A stretch of 64,000 nucleotides of DNA from Pseudomonas saudiphocaensis (GTDB lineage Bacteria > Pseudomonadota > Gammaproteobacteria > Pseudomonadales > Pseudomonadaceae), in NCBI RefSeq assembly GCF_000756775.1, contig NZ_CCSF01000001.1, forward strand, positions 930,001 to 994,000, written 5' to 3'. Position 1 is the stretch's first letter. Each line of letters opens with the position of its first letter. The position numbers were made by a program, and so were the translations under genes. Positions 9,300 through 18,846 of the stretch are shown piece by piece. The notes under the pieces are model-generated. The model did not search any database, was not told where the DNA came from, and saw only the letters and a program-made list of their open reading frames with translations.

Positions 9300-10187
9300 T
9301 TAGCTTTTCTTTTGCGCAAACAACGCATCGAGGCTCTGCTCGAAAGCGTGATAGTTGATGCGGTCGTACAGCTCCATACGAGTTTGCATGGTGTCGATCA
9401 CGTTCTTCTGGGTGCCGTCGCGACGCAACGCGGTGTAGACGTTCTCGGCGGCCTTGTTCATCGCGCGGAACGCCGACAGCGGATACAGCACCAGCGACAC
9501 ATCGACCGAAGCCAGTTCTTCAGTGGTATACAAGGGTGTAGCACCGAACTCGGTGATATTGGCCAGAATCGGCGCTTTCACCAGGTCGGCGAAGGTCTTG
9601 TACATGGCCAGTTCGGTGATGGCTTCCGGGAAGACCATATCGGCGCCGGCCTCGACACAGGCGGCGGCACGGTCCAGCGCAGCGTTCAGACCTTCGACGG
9701 CCAATGCATCGGTACGCGCCATGATCACGAAACTGTCATCGGTACGCGCGTCAACCGCAGCCTTGATGCGGTCGACCATCTCCTGCTGGGAGACGATTTC
9801 CTTGTTCGGGCGATGACCGCAGCGCTTGGCGCCGACCTGGTCCTCAATGTGAATCGCCGCGGCGCCAAACTTGATCATCGACTTGACGGTACGCGCCACG
9901 TTGAATGCCGAGCTGCCGAAACCGGTGTCCACGTCCACCAGCAACGGCAGATCGCAGACATCGGTGATGCGACGTACGTCGGTCAATACGTCGTCCAGGT
10001 TGGTGATACCGAGATCCGGCAAGCCCAACGAGCCAGCCGCAACACCGCCGCCGGACAGATAGATAGCCTTGAAGCCGGCACGCTTGGCCAGCAGTGCATG
10101 GTTGGCGTTGATGGCGCCGACGACCTGCAGCGGGTGTTCACTGGCCACGGCGTCGCGGAAACGCTGACCGGCAGATGGAAGAGTCAT
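9300..10187 (-). CDS. prpB: 2-methylisocitrate lyase
   Basis: PrpB splits 2-methylisocitrate into pyruvate and succinate, the last step of the cycle. The 295-residue product is a PEP mutase/isocitrate lyase superfamily barrel. The catalytic loop KRCGH is at 121-125 with Cys123, and the metal-binding DVDTGFG lies near residue 85. The reading frame is open far upstream, but the ATG at 10187 has a GGGGCA ribosome site and yields the family N terminus [13 protein letters not shown]. Its start overlaps the prpR stop by 4 bases, so the two are translationally coupled. Confidence 0.95.
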   Translation of the reverse strand: MTLPSAGQRFRDAVASEHPLQVVGAINANHALLAKRAGFKAIYLSGGGVAAGSLGLPDLGITNLDDVLTDVRRITDVCDLPLLVDVDTGFGSSAFNVARTVKSMIKFGAAAIHIEDQVGAKRCGHRPNKEIVSQQEMVDRIKAAVDARTDDSFVIMARTDALAVEGLNAALDRAAACVEAGADMVFPEAITELAMYKTFADLVKAPILANITEFGATPLYTTEELASVDVSLVLYPLSAFRAMNKAAENVYTALRRDGTQKNVIDTMQTRMELYDRINYHAFEQSLDALFAQKKS

Positions 10188-10909
10188 GCATTGCCCCTTT
10201 TGGATGGTGTGTTTTCGAGAGCGCTCTTGAAGTGGCGCTCCACATTGCGTTTTGAAGCTGCGATATGACGGCGCATCAGCAGCTCCGCCAATTCGCCATC
10301 GCGATCGGCAATGGCGTCGAGAATACGGTGATGCTCGGCAAAGGCCTGATGTGGCCGGTTCGGTGTGGTGGAGAACTGAATGCGGTACATGCGCACCAGC
10401 TGATAGAGCTCGTCGCACAACAGTTTGGCCAGAGTACGATTTCCGCTGCCCTGGATAATCCGGTAGTGGAAGTCGAAGTCACCTTCCTGTTGGTAATAGC
10501 CAACTCCCGCCTGAAATGCCTCGTCGCGCTCGTGAGTACCCAATACACGACGCAACTCGTCGATCTCGCTGTCGCTCATGCGCTCAGCAGCCAACCGGCA
10601 GGCCATGCCTTCCAGCGACTCGCGGATCTCATAGAGCTCGATCAGCTCAGCATGACTGAGAGAAACCACGCGGGCGCCGACATGGGGGATGCGCACCAAA
10701 AGTTTCTGGCCTTCGAGGCGATGAATAGCTTCACGCAGTGGCCCACGGCTAATGCCATAGGTGCGCGCCAGCTCTGGTTCGGAAATCTTGCTGCCCGGTG
10801 CAATTTCGCCACGAACGATGGCCGCCTGGATCGAGCGGAACACATGCTCGGACAACGTACCGCTGTCTGCATGCTGTATGACTGTCGGGATTTCCACTGT
10901 ATCGAGCAT
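10184..10909 (-). CDS. prpR: GntR/FCD-family transcriptional regulator of the prp operon
   Basis: This is a FadR-subfamily GntR regulator of about 241 residues. A winged helix at roughly residues 20-85 ([21 protein letters not shown] in two halves) is followed by an all-helical FCD ligand domain with the metal-binding histidines FHYRII and HHRILDAI. It heads the prp operon and overlaps prpB, so it most likely controls the operon in response to a methylcitrate-cycle intermediate; that function is inferred from position. ATG 10909 and GTG 10921 are both possible starts; the GTG would place the start inside a putative operator half-site. Confidence 0.88.
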   Translation of the reverse strand: MLDTVEIPTVIQHADSGTLSEHVFRSIQAAIVRGEIAPGSKISEPELARTYGISRGPLREAIHRLEGQKLLVRIPHVGARVVSLSHAELIELYEIRESLEGMACRLAAERMSDSEIDELRRVLGTHERDEAFQAGVGYYQQEGDFDFHYRIIQGSGNRTLAKLLCDELYQLVRMYRIQFSTTPNRPHQAFAEHHRILDAIADRDGELAELLMRRHIAASKRNVERHFKSALENTPSKRGNA

Positions 10910-10910
10910 G

Positions 10911-10922
10911 ATTGTCAACACT
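10911..10922. promoter_or_regulatory. second, degenerate GntR-type operator at the prpR start
   Basis: ATTGTCAACACT keeps the left arm and centre of the perfect site at 10984-10999 but loses two bases on the right arm. It lies directly before the prpR ATG, about 75 bases downstream of the other site. Confidence 0.45.
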
Positions 10923-10983
10923 TGAGCATTTCACTGCCCCCAAGTTACGACGCAGTCGCGGCCTAGTCAAATCAGCTGGTCGG

Positions 10984-10999
10984 ATATTGTCAACAATAT
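10984..10999. promoter_or_regulatory. GntR-type operator upstream of the prp operon
   Basis: ATATTGTCAACAATAT is a near-perfect palindrome with 7-bp arms around CA. FadR-subfamily GntR proteins bind short palindromes of this kind. On the minus strand it contains TTGACA, a consensus -35 box, so a bound repressor would cover the prp promoter. Assigning it to PrpR is an inference. Confidence 0.65.
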
Positions 11000-11083
11000 G
11001 ACTAAAGTCGGAGATGCCGACTCCTGTAGCGCAATCTCTGTCTCAGGCCTCGGACACCGCTTGTCGCGACCCTGAAATCAGCA

Positions 11084-11092
11084 TGCTAGAAT
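11084..11092 (+). promoter_or_regulatory. extended -10 promoter before the retropepsin operon
   Basis: TGCTAGAAT contains an extended -10 element (TGn TAGAAT) about 100 bases upstream of the start at 11193. A TTGTCG at 11061 is too far for an ideal -35 box, which fits an extended -10 promoter. Confidence 0.35.
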
Positions 11093-11192
11093 GCCGGCCT
11101 CCGCAGTGTCGGCGCCCGCCTGCTGCACTAGAAAGACAAGCATGGGCCGGTTCCGGCCGTTCCGTTTCCAATCCTCGAAGACAACAGGTCCC

Positions 11193-11729
11193 ATGAGAGT
11201 CAAAGCCTACTCCCTGCTGCTCTGCGCATGCTTCTTGCCCGCGATTGGCCAGGCCGCCGACAAGACCATTTATGGACTGAACGAGCACGTGGCACTGCTG
11301 GACTTCGATCTGAACGTGCCCGCCAAGCTCGATACCGGCGCCCAGACGGCCTCACTTAGCGCCAGCGACATCACCCGCTTCAAGCGCGACGGCGAGTCCT
11401 GGGTACGCTTCTATCTGGCTATCGACAGTGCACACAGCCACCCCATCGAACGCCCTCTGGCCCGCATCAGCAAGATCAAGCGACGCGCCGGAGACTTCGA
11501 TCCGGAAGAAGACAAGACTTACACCGCACGCCCCGTCATCGAGCTTGACGTGTGCATGGGCAAGGCAAAGCGCACCATCGAAGTGAACCTCACGGACCGT
11601 ACCGCTTTCCAATACCCACTTCTAATTGGTTCCGATGCGCTGACCCGCTTCGGTGCGCTGGTCGATCCAAGCCTAACCTACGTCGCCGGCAAGCCCGGCT
11701 GCCTCACCGAATCCGACGCTGACGAGTAA
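11193..11729 (+). CDS. exported retropepsin-like aspartic protease ("ATP-dependent zinc protease" family)
   Basis: The 178-residue product belongs to the PF05618 family, named ATP-dependent zinc protease but with a retroviral-type aspartyl protease fold. A signal peptide (CACFLPAIGQA, cleavage after about 21) is followed by the catalytic AKLDTGAQTAS, with Asp47, and the flap/substrate region YPLLIGSDAL near 141-150. No zinc motif is visible. The ATG at 11193 is chosen because the signal peptide begins there; an upstream in-frame start would add an unrelated leader. Only 4 bases separate it from the next gene. Families of this kind were noted with RimK-like ligases in comparative surveys of amidoligases, which suggests it cleaves a peptide or modified substrate in the periplasm. 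The target is unknown. Confidence 0.85.
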   Translation: MRVKAYSLLLCACFLPAIGQAADKTIYGLNEHVALLDFDLNVPAKLDTGAQTASLSASDITRFKRDGESWVRFYLAIDSAHSHPIERPLARISKIKRRAGDFDPEEDKTYTARPVIELDVCMGKAKRTIEVNLTDRTAFQYPLLIGSDALTRFGALVDPSLTYVAGKPGCLTESDADE

Positions 11730-11733
11730 CCCC

Positions 11734-13260
11734 ATGCGCGCGCTAACCCTGCACCTGAAAGTTCTGATCTTCCTGCTTGTCACGCTGGGCATTGCCATAA
11801 CGGCCTACCAGATCTTCGTCCTCGGAATCCCAATGACCGAAGACGAAACCGATGATCTGTGGAATATCGACGCCAAGGTCGAGTTCCAGGCCAACCCGCG
11901 CGAACCGGTCAAGCTGCAGATGTTTGTGCCGCCGCTGAATCAGGAATTCGTCAGCCTCAACGAAAGCTTCATTTCCAACAACTATGGCGTCAGCATCAAC
12001 CGTGTCGACGGGAACCGCCGTGTCACATGGTCGGCGCGCCGCGTCACCGGCAAGCAGACGCTTTACTACCGCCTGGTACTGACCAAGCGCTACAGCGGTG
12101 AACAGACCAAGGCCAACGGGCCAATTTTCCGCGACAGCATCCCGGTCGAAGGCGCCGAGAAGATCGCGGCTGAAGCCCTGCTCTCACCGATCCGCCAGCA
12201 CTCGGCCGACGTCGAAACATTCATCAGCGAAGCCATCAAGCGCGTCAATAACGCCAACGATGACAACGTGAAACTTTTGCTCGGCGGTGATTCGTCTACG
12301 GCCAACAAGGCTCGAGTGATCGACCTTCTGCTGTCCATCGCCCATGTACCCATGGAGCGCGTGCATACGGTGCGGCTGCTGTCCGACGTGGCGCAGACGC
12401 CTGAGCTCTGGCTGCGCAGCTTCAACGGTGACCGCTGGCTGTACTTCAACCCCGAAACCGGCGAACAAGGTCTGCCGAGCGACCGCCTGGTCTGGTGGAC
12501 CGGCGACGAGCCGCTGGTAAGTCTTGAAGGCGGCCGCAATCCGCAGGTGACCTTCACCCTCAACAGCAGCGAAATGAACGCCATTCGCCTGGCCAAGCTG
12601 ACCGACGAAAACACCGACGCGGACTTCCTGGAGTACTCGCTGTACGGCCTGCCGCTGCAGACCCAGCAGACCTACCAGATCATGATCATGATCCCCATCG
12701 GCGTGCTGGTGATCCTGATCCTGCGCAACCTCGGCGGTCTGCAGACCCTCGGTACCTTTACCCCGGTTCTGATCGCTCTGGCTTTCCGAGAAACCCAGAT
12801 CGGCTTCGGCATCATTCTCTTCACCGTGATCACCGCACTGGGCCTGTCGCTGCGCTCATATCTGGAGCACCTCAAACTGCAGATGCTGCCGCGGCTTTCT
12901 GTAGTTCTGACCTTTGTAGTGGTGCTTATCGCGGTAATCAGCCTGTTCAGCCACAAGCTGGGCCTGGAGCGTGGTCTGTCGGTGTCGCTTTTCCCGATGG
13001 TGATTCTGACCATGACCATCGAGCGCCTGTCCATCACCTGGGAAGAACGTGGTGGCGGCCATGCATTCAAGGTGGCAGTCGGCACCCTGATCGCAGCCAG
13101 CCTGTCGTTCATGCTGATGAACATCCCTGAACTGACCTACTTCATCTTCACCTTCCCGGCGGTGTTGCTGATCATGGTGGGCTTCATGCTGGCGATGGGT
13201 CGCTACCGCGGCTATCGCCTGACCGAGCTGTTCCGTTTCAAAGCCTTTTTGAAGGATTGA
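11734..13260 (+). CDS. inactive transglutaminase-like protein with C-terminal multi-TM region
   Basis: The 508-residue protein has one N-terminal membrane helix (about 8-30), a periplasmic segment to about residue 300 containing a degenerate transglutaminase-like domain (about 145-250), and six or so further helices between 313 and 490 (the 7TM transglutaminase architecture). Where active transglutaminases carry the catalytic cysteine, the segment GGDSSTANKARVIDLLLSIA has none, so catalysis is unlikely and peptide binding is more plausible. The gene sits between the protease and the ATP-grasp ligase with gaps of 4 and 3 bases, a tight operon. It probably anchors and organises the other two at the inner membrane; this is inferred. 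Confidence 0.85.
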   Translation: MRALTLHLKVLIFLLVTLGIAITAYQIFVLGIPMTEDETDDLWNIDAKVEFQANPREPVKLQMFVPPLNQEFVSLNESFISNNYGVSINRVDGNRRVTWSARRVTGKQTLYYRLVLTKRYSGEQTKANGPIFRDSIPVEGAEKIAAEALLSPIRQHSADVETFISEAIKRVNNANDDNVKLLLGGDSSTANKARVIDLLLSIAHVPMERVHTVRLLSDVAQTPELWLRSFNGDRWLYFNPETGEQGLPSDRLVWWTGDEPLVSLEGGRNPQVTFTLNSSEMNAIRLAKLTDENTDADFLEYSLYGLPLQTQQTYQIMIMIPIGVLVILILRNLGGLQTLGTFTPVLIALAFRETQIGFGIILFTVITALGLSLRSYLEHLKLQMLPRLSVVLTFVVVLIAVISLFSHKLGLERGLSVSLFPMVILTMTIERLSITWEERGGGHAFKVAVGTLIAASLSFMLMNIPELTYFIFTFPAVLLIMVGFMLAMGRYRGYRLTELFRFKAFLKD

Positions 13261-13263
13261 GCC

Positions 13264-14247
13264 ATGTTCGGTCTGATCAAGACGTGGAAGGCGCTGGAAG
13301 CCAAAGGGATCATGGGCATCAACCGCCGCAACGCGGACTACGTGCTCAAGTACAACAAGCGGCACCTGTATCCGATCGTCGATGACAAGATCATCACTAA
13401 GGAACGCGCCATCGCGGCCGGCATCGACGTGCCGGAAATGTACGGGATTATCGAAACCGAAAAGGATATCGAGAAGCTCAAGGACATCGTCAAGGACCAT
13501 GAGGACTTCGTCGTCAAGCCGGCCCAGGGCGCCGGCGGCGACGGCATTCTGGTGATCGCGGACCGTTTCGAAGGTCGCTATCGCACGGTTTCCGGCAAGA
13601 TCATCACCCACGACGAACTGGAGCATCAGATCTCCAATATCCTCACCGGCCTTTACTCGCTGGGCGGGCACCGTGATCGCGCACTGATCGAGTACCGCGT
13701 AACCCCTGACCCGATCTTCAAGAGCATCAGCTATGAAGGCGTGCCGGATATTCGCATCATCGTGTTGATGGGCTATCCGGTGATGGCCATGCTGCGCCTG
13801 CCGACACGTCAGTCGGGCGGCAAAGCCAACCTGCACCAGGGCGCTATCGGTGTGGGCGTAGACCTGGCCACCGGCGTGACCTTGCGTGGCACCTGGCTGA
13901 ACAACAAGATTTCCAAGCACCCCGACACTACCAACGCGGTGGATGGCGTTCAGCTGCCCAACTGGGACGGCTTCATGAAGCTCGCCGCCGGCTGCTACGA
14001 GCTGTGTGGCCTGGGTTACATCGGCGTCGATATGGTGCTGGACGTGGACAAGGGTCCTCTGATTCTCGAGCTCAACGCCCGCCCCGGCCTGAACATCCAG
14101 ATCGCCAATGACTGCGGCCTGACCCACCGGGCACATGCAGTGGAAACCCGTCTGGATGAGCTGAAGGCGAAAGGCATCTCGGAAACCGCCGAGGAGCGAG
14201 TAAAGTTCGCCCAAGAGCTGTTCGGACACGTGCCGCCCCACGCCTGA
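13264..14247 (+). CDS. RimK-like ATP-grasp ligase (alpha-L-glutamate ligase-like)
   Basis: The 327-residue cytoplasmic protein is an ATP-grasp enzyme related to RimK, which adds glutamate to peptide C termini. The nucleotide-binding loop VVKPAQGAGGDG is at 83-94 and the magnesium-binding ELNARPG at 269-275, so the enzyme looks active. The substrate is unknown; relatives form amide bonds between an amino acid and a peptide or small acceptor. It is the last gene of the three-gene operon with the retropepsin and the inactive transglutaminase; pabB begins 55 bases later and may be read through. Confidence 0.86.
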   Translation: MFGLIKTWKALEAKGIMGINRRNADYVLKYNKRHLYPIVDDKIITKERAIAAGIDVPEMYGIIETEKDIEKLKDIVKDHEDFVVKPAQGAGGDGILVIADRFEGRYRTVSGKIITHDELEHQISNILTGLYSLGGHRDRALIEYRVTPDPIFKSISYEGVPDIRIIVLMGYPVMAMLRLPTRQSGGKANLHQGAIGVGVDLATGVTLRGTWLNNKISKHPDTTNAVDGVQLPNWDGFMKLAAGCYELCGLGYIGVDMVLDVDKGPLILELNARPGLNIQIANDCGLTHRAHAVETRLDELKAKGISETAEERVKFAQELFGHVPPHA

Positions 14248-14302
14248 ATGACCACATCGGGCTGCCTTGGCCATGCCAGGCGGCCCAACGCCGACCCAGC
14301 CC

Positions 14303-15655
14303 ATGTCCACCTGTACGCTACACCCTCTACCCTATCGAGCCGACCCTGCGTACTGGTTCGAACGCATTCGCCACGCGCCCGGCGCGGTTCTGCTGGATTC
14401 CGGGCGCCCGCAGGCCGAGCGCGGGCGCTACGACCTCTTGAGCGCCTGGCCGCAGCAGCTGCTCCAGCCCGCCACAGATGATTCCGCTGAGAGTTACTTC
14501 CAACGTTTGCGCGAGGCATTGCAGCAACTTGGCCCGGCCGTCGCGCCCGAAGGCTGTGAGCTGCCCTTTGTGGGTGGCCTGATCGGCTTGTTCAGCTATG
14601 ATTTCGGCAGGCTGCTGGAAAACATGCCCGAGCAAGCCCGACCAGACATCGACTTGCCCCTTGCGCGTTTTGGCCTTTATCCCTGGGCGCTTATCACCGA
14701 CCATCAAAAGCGCAGCAGCCAGCTGGTCTTCCATCCTGCGCTGACTATGAGTGAGCGCGAGCGTCTGGTCAGACTGTTCTACTCGCCTCTCTCAAGCACA
14801 GAGACCTCTGCTCCCTTTACCCTGCTCGCTCCTTTTGCAGCCGACTTGCACAAGGACGACTACCGCCAGGCGATCGAGCGCATCCAGCGGTACATTCAGG
14901 CCGGCGACTGCTATCAGGTGAACTTCGCACAGCGCTTTCGCACAGCCTACGCAGGCGATCCATGGACCGCTTATCAGGCCCTGCGAGCCGCCTGCCCGAC
15001 GCCTTATGCCGGCTTTATCGCCCTTGAGCATGGCGCCGTACTCAGCCAGTCACCAGAGCGCTTTCTGCGCCTGCATCAGGGTTCGGTAGAAACGCGTCCG
15101 ATCAAAGGTACGCGCCCCCGCGGACAAGACCCACACAGCGACGCCGCGCAGGCCCAGGGGTTACTGGAGAGCAAAAAGGACCGCGCCGAAAACCTGATGA
15201 TCGTCGATCTGCTGCGCAACGACCTGGGCCGCAGTTGCCGGATCGGCAGCGTGCAAGTGCCAGAGCTTTTCGCACTGGAAAGCTACCCCAACGTGCACCA
15301 CCTGGTCAGTTGTGTCAGCGGGCAGCTGGCCGATGACAAGGACGCTTTCGATCTACTGGCCGGCAGCTTTCCCGGCGGATCGATTACTGGAGCGCCCAAA
15401 ATCCGGGCCATGCAGATCATCGACGAGCTGGAACCTACGCGCCGCACCATCTACTGCGGCTCGCTGCTATACATCGATGTGCGCGGGGAGATGGACAGCT
15501 CCATCGCCATCCGCACCCTGCTCGCCCAAAGCGGGCAAATCAGTTGCTGGGGCGGTGGCGGCATTGTCGCCGACTCCGAATGGCACGCGGAGTACCAGGA
15601 ATCGATCGACAAGGTGAAAGTGCTGCTGGAAACGCTGGAAGGCTTGAAGCCGTAG
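14303..15655 (+). CDS. pabB: aminodeoxychorismate synthase component I
   Basis: PabB makes 4-amino-4-deoxychorismate from chorismate and ammonia for folate synthesis. The 450-residue product has the chorismate-binding domain in its C-terminal half. PIKGT at 266-270, with Lys268, separates PabB from anthranilate synthase, which has PIAGT. KDRAENLMIVDLLRNDLGR and GGSITGAPKIRAMQIID follow. The ATG at 14303 gives MSTCTLHPLPY, the family start. No pabA or pabC is adjacent. The TAG stop lies within the terminal GTAGGG of a palindromic repeat that begins at 15651. Confidence 0.93.
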   Translation: MSTCTLHPLPYRADPAYWFERIRHAPGAVLLDSGRPQAERGRYDLLSAWPQQLLQPATDDSAESYFQRLREALQQLGPAVAPEGCELPFVGGLIGLFSYDFGRLLENMPEQARPDIDLPLARFGLYPWALITDHQKRSSQLVFHPALTMSERERLVRLFYSPLSSTETSAPFTLLAPFAADLHKDDYRQAIERIQRYIQAGDCYQVNFAQRFRTAYAGDPWTAYQALRAACPTPYAGFIALEHGAVLSQSPERFLRLHQGSVETRPIKGTRPRGQDPHSDAAQAQGLLESKKDRAENLMIVDLLRNDLGRSCRIGSVQVPELFALESYPNVHHLVSCVSGQLADDKDAFDLLAGSFPGGSITGAPKIRAMQIIDELEPTRRTIYCGSLLYIDVRGEMDSSIAIRTLLAQSGQISCWGGGGIVADSEWHAEYQESIDKVKVLLETLEGLKP

Positions 15656-15712
15656 GGTGATGCCTGGGATGGACGCTTGCGCGTGGACAAGCTTTGCGTT
15701 GTCCACCCTACG
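15651..15712. repeat. palindromic intergenic repeat, copy 1
   Basis: CGTAGGGTG at 15651-15659 is the inverted partner of CACCCTACG at 15704-15712. Inside lies GTGGACAA / TTGTCCAC (15683-15690 and 15699-15706) around GCTTTGCG. Elements of the GTAGGGTGGA...TCCACCCTAC type are common between genes in this group of bacteria. The first arm contains the pabB stop codon. Confidence 0.75.
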
Positions 15713-15734
15713 TCCCGCATTGCTTTGATCCAGA

Positions 15735-15801
15735 CGTAGGGTGGATGTCGCTTTTTACACCACAATTACTAGTGGATCGGTGAAGCGTGATCCACCCTGC
15801 G
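15735..15801. repeat. palindromic intergenic repeat, copy 2
   Basis: CGTAGGGTGGAT (15735-15746) pairs with ATCCACCCTGCG (15790-15801) with one mismatch, and GTGGATC (15772-15778) pairs with GATCCAC (15789-15795). The unit is a diverged second copy of the 15651-15712 element in the same gap between pabB and thrH. Confidence 0.75.
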
Positions 15802-15851
15802 AAGGCTCGATTGGGCCGTTATGCCAACATCCAATCAGCCCAAGCGCTTGG

Positions 15852-16469
15852 TTAAAGCGTCAGCTTGCGATTCGAGGCCTTGATGAATTCCTGCTTCAGC
15901 TCCTCGAATGTATGCACCGCCGGGAATTGCGGGAATTCGGCGATGACATTGTCTGGCGCGTGGAAGAGGATGCCGGCGTTGGCCTCACTGAGCATGGTGG
16001 TGTCGTTGTACGAGTCACCGGCCGCGATCACACGGTAGTAAAGACTCTTGAGCGCCAGTACTGACTGGCGCTTGGGATCCTTCTGGCGCAGCTGATAATC
16101 CACCACTCGATCATTTTCGTCGGTAATCAGGCGGTGGCACAGCAGCGTGGGGAAGCCCAGCTGGCGCATCAGCGGCTGGGAGAACTCGTAGAAGGTGTCC
16201 GAGAGGATTACCACCTGGAAGCGCTCTCGCAGCCAGTCGACGAACTCCACCGCACCGTCCAGGGGCTTCAGCGTGGCGATAACCTTCTGGATGTCCGCCA
16301 GCTTCAGACCATGTTCATCCAGAATGCGCAGGCGCTGCTTCATCAGCACGTCATAGTCGGGAATGTCCCGCGTGGTCGCCCGCAGCGATTCGATTCCGGT
16401 GGCTTCGGCGAAGGCAATCCAGATTTCCGGAACCAGCACACCTTCCAGGTCGAGACAGGCTATTTCCAC
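15852..16469 (-). CDS. thrH: bifunctional phosphoserine phosphatase / homoserine phosphotransferase ThrH
   Basis: ThrH is a haloacid-dehalogenase-type enzyme that hydrolyses phosphoserine and can pass its phosphate to homoserine, linking serine and threonine synthesis. The 205-residue length matches the known Pseudomonas enzyme. Motif I CLDLEGVLVPE carries the nucleophile Asp near residue 7 with Glu replacing the usual second Asp; motif II is ILSDTF near 88-93; and motif III and IV are DPKRQ and GDSYND. The gene is single, convergent with pabB and divergent from cysH. Confidence 0.92.
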   Translation of the reverse strand: MEIACLDLEGVLVPEIWIAFAEATGIESLRATTRDIPDYDVLMKQRLRILDEHGLKLADIQKVIATLKPLDGAVEFVDWLRERFQVVILSDTFYEFSQPLMRQLGFPTLLCHRLITDENDRVVDYQLRQKDPKRQSVLALKSLYYRVIAAGDSYNDTTMLSEANAGILFHAPDNVIAEFPQFPAVHTFEELKQEFIKASNRKLTL

Positions 16470-16663
16470 GGGCCACTCCTAAATGCATGAATTTGAAGGC
16501 GGCACTCTAACGGCCCGGCCCGAGCGAAGCAATCCGGCGCTTATATCCGAAATGACAAATCAGGGTGCCTAAAGGTTATTTAGCGGCATAAATCCCTTTT
16601 GATACCATCCGCGGCCTCAGAGCGCCGAAGCGCCGCACGCTGTAGATAAAAGGAAGCCGCCCG

Positions 16664-17398
16664 ATGAGCCCGACCATTGACGTCACCACGTTGGCTGAAG
16701 CCTACGCTGGCAAATCCCCGCAAGACATCCTCAAGCTTGCTTTCGACCTGTTTGGCGATGACCTGTGGATTTCCTTCAGCGGCGCCGAAGATGTCGTACT
16801 GCTGGACATGGCCTGGAAGCTGAACAAGAACGTCCGCGTTTTCACCCTCGATACCGGCCGCCTCCACAGCGAAACCTACCGATTTATCGAGCAGGTGCGC
16901 GATCACTACAAGATCCCAATCCAGATCATGACACCGGACCCGAAGCTGCTGGAGCCTCTGGTCAATGAGAAAGGCCTGTTCAGCTTCTATCGCGATGGTC
17001 ATGGCGAGTGCTGTGGCATCCGCAAGATCGAACCGTTGCGCCGCAAACTGGCCACCGTGCGCGCCTGGGCCACTGGACAGCGCCGCGATCAGAGCCCGGG
17101 AACCCGCAGCCAGGTTGCGGTACTGGAAATCGACAACGCCTTTTCCACGCCGGACAACACGCTCTACAAGTTCAACCCACTGGCTCAGATGACCAGCGAA
17201 GAAGTCTGGACCTACATCCGCATGCTGGAGATTCCTTTCAACAGCCTGCATGAGCGCGGTTTTATCAGCATCGGTTGCGAACCCTGCACACGCCCCGTAC
17301 TTCCCAACCAGCACGAACGCGAGGGTCGCTGGTGGTGGGAAGAGGCCACGCAGAAGGAATGCGGGTTACATGCTGGAAACCTGATTGCCAAGGATTAA
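16664..17398 (+). CDS. cysH: adenylyl-sulfate / phosphoadenylyl-sulfate reductase
   Basis: CysH reduces activated sulfate to sulfite in cysteine synthesis. The 244-residue protein carries Cys116-Cys117 (ECCGIRK) and Cys205-x-x-Cys208 (GCEPC), the four ligands of a [4Fe-4S] cluster, and the catalytic cysteine in KECGLH at 233. The cluster marks the APS-reducing kind rather than the cluster-free enteric PAPS reductase. The P-loop-like [14 protein letters not shown] lies at 37-50. cysB, its expected activator, lies just downstream on the other strand. Confidence 0.94.
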   Translation: MSPTIDVTTLAEAYAGKSPQDILKLAFDLFGDDLWISFSGAEDVVLLDMAWKLNKNVRVFTLDTGRLHSETYRFIEQVRDHYKIPIQIMTPDPKLLEPLVNEKGLFSFYRDGHGECCGIRKIEPLRRKLATVRAWATGQRRDQSPGTRSQVAVLEIDNAFSTPDNTLYKFNPLAQMTSEEVWTYIRMLEIPFNSLHERGFISIGCEPCTRPVLPNQHEREGRWWWEEATQKECGLHAGNLIAKD

Positions 17399-17431
17399 CT
17401 GCAAAGGGGCGTAGACGTCGACGCAGCCAAA

Positions 17432-17457
17432 AGCTCCGCGCCGAAGGCGGCGCTCCC
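17432..17457. repeat. REP-like imperfect palindrome
   Basis: GCTCCGCGCCGAAGGCGGCGCTCC between cysH and cysB folds into an imperfect GC hairpin around GAA. Sequences of this form are scattered between genes in pseudomonads. Here it lies between two converging genes and may help end both. Confidence 0.4.
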
Positions 17458-17550
17458 AGGGAAATGGTGTGCACTGTGCTGTTTTCTTGCGCAGCAATGC
17501 AGGTCGGAGGTCTCTGGAAGCAGGTCGACGCCCTCAAATCGGGCTGCTAA

Positions 17551-18846
<1,296 letters not shown>

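Noticed and set aside
8091-10268. A 725-codon open frame on the plus strand opposite prpC and prpB.
   Set aside because: It is the antisense shadow of GC-rich genes; the minus strand encodes two full-length, well-matched enzymes, and the plus-strand protein is rich in His, Gln and Ala without recognisable domains or a ribosome site.
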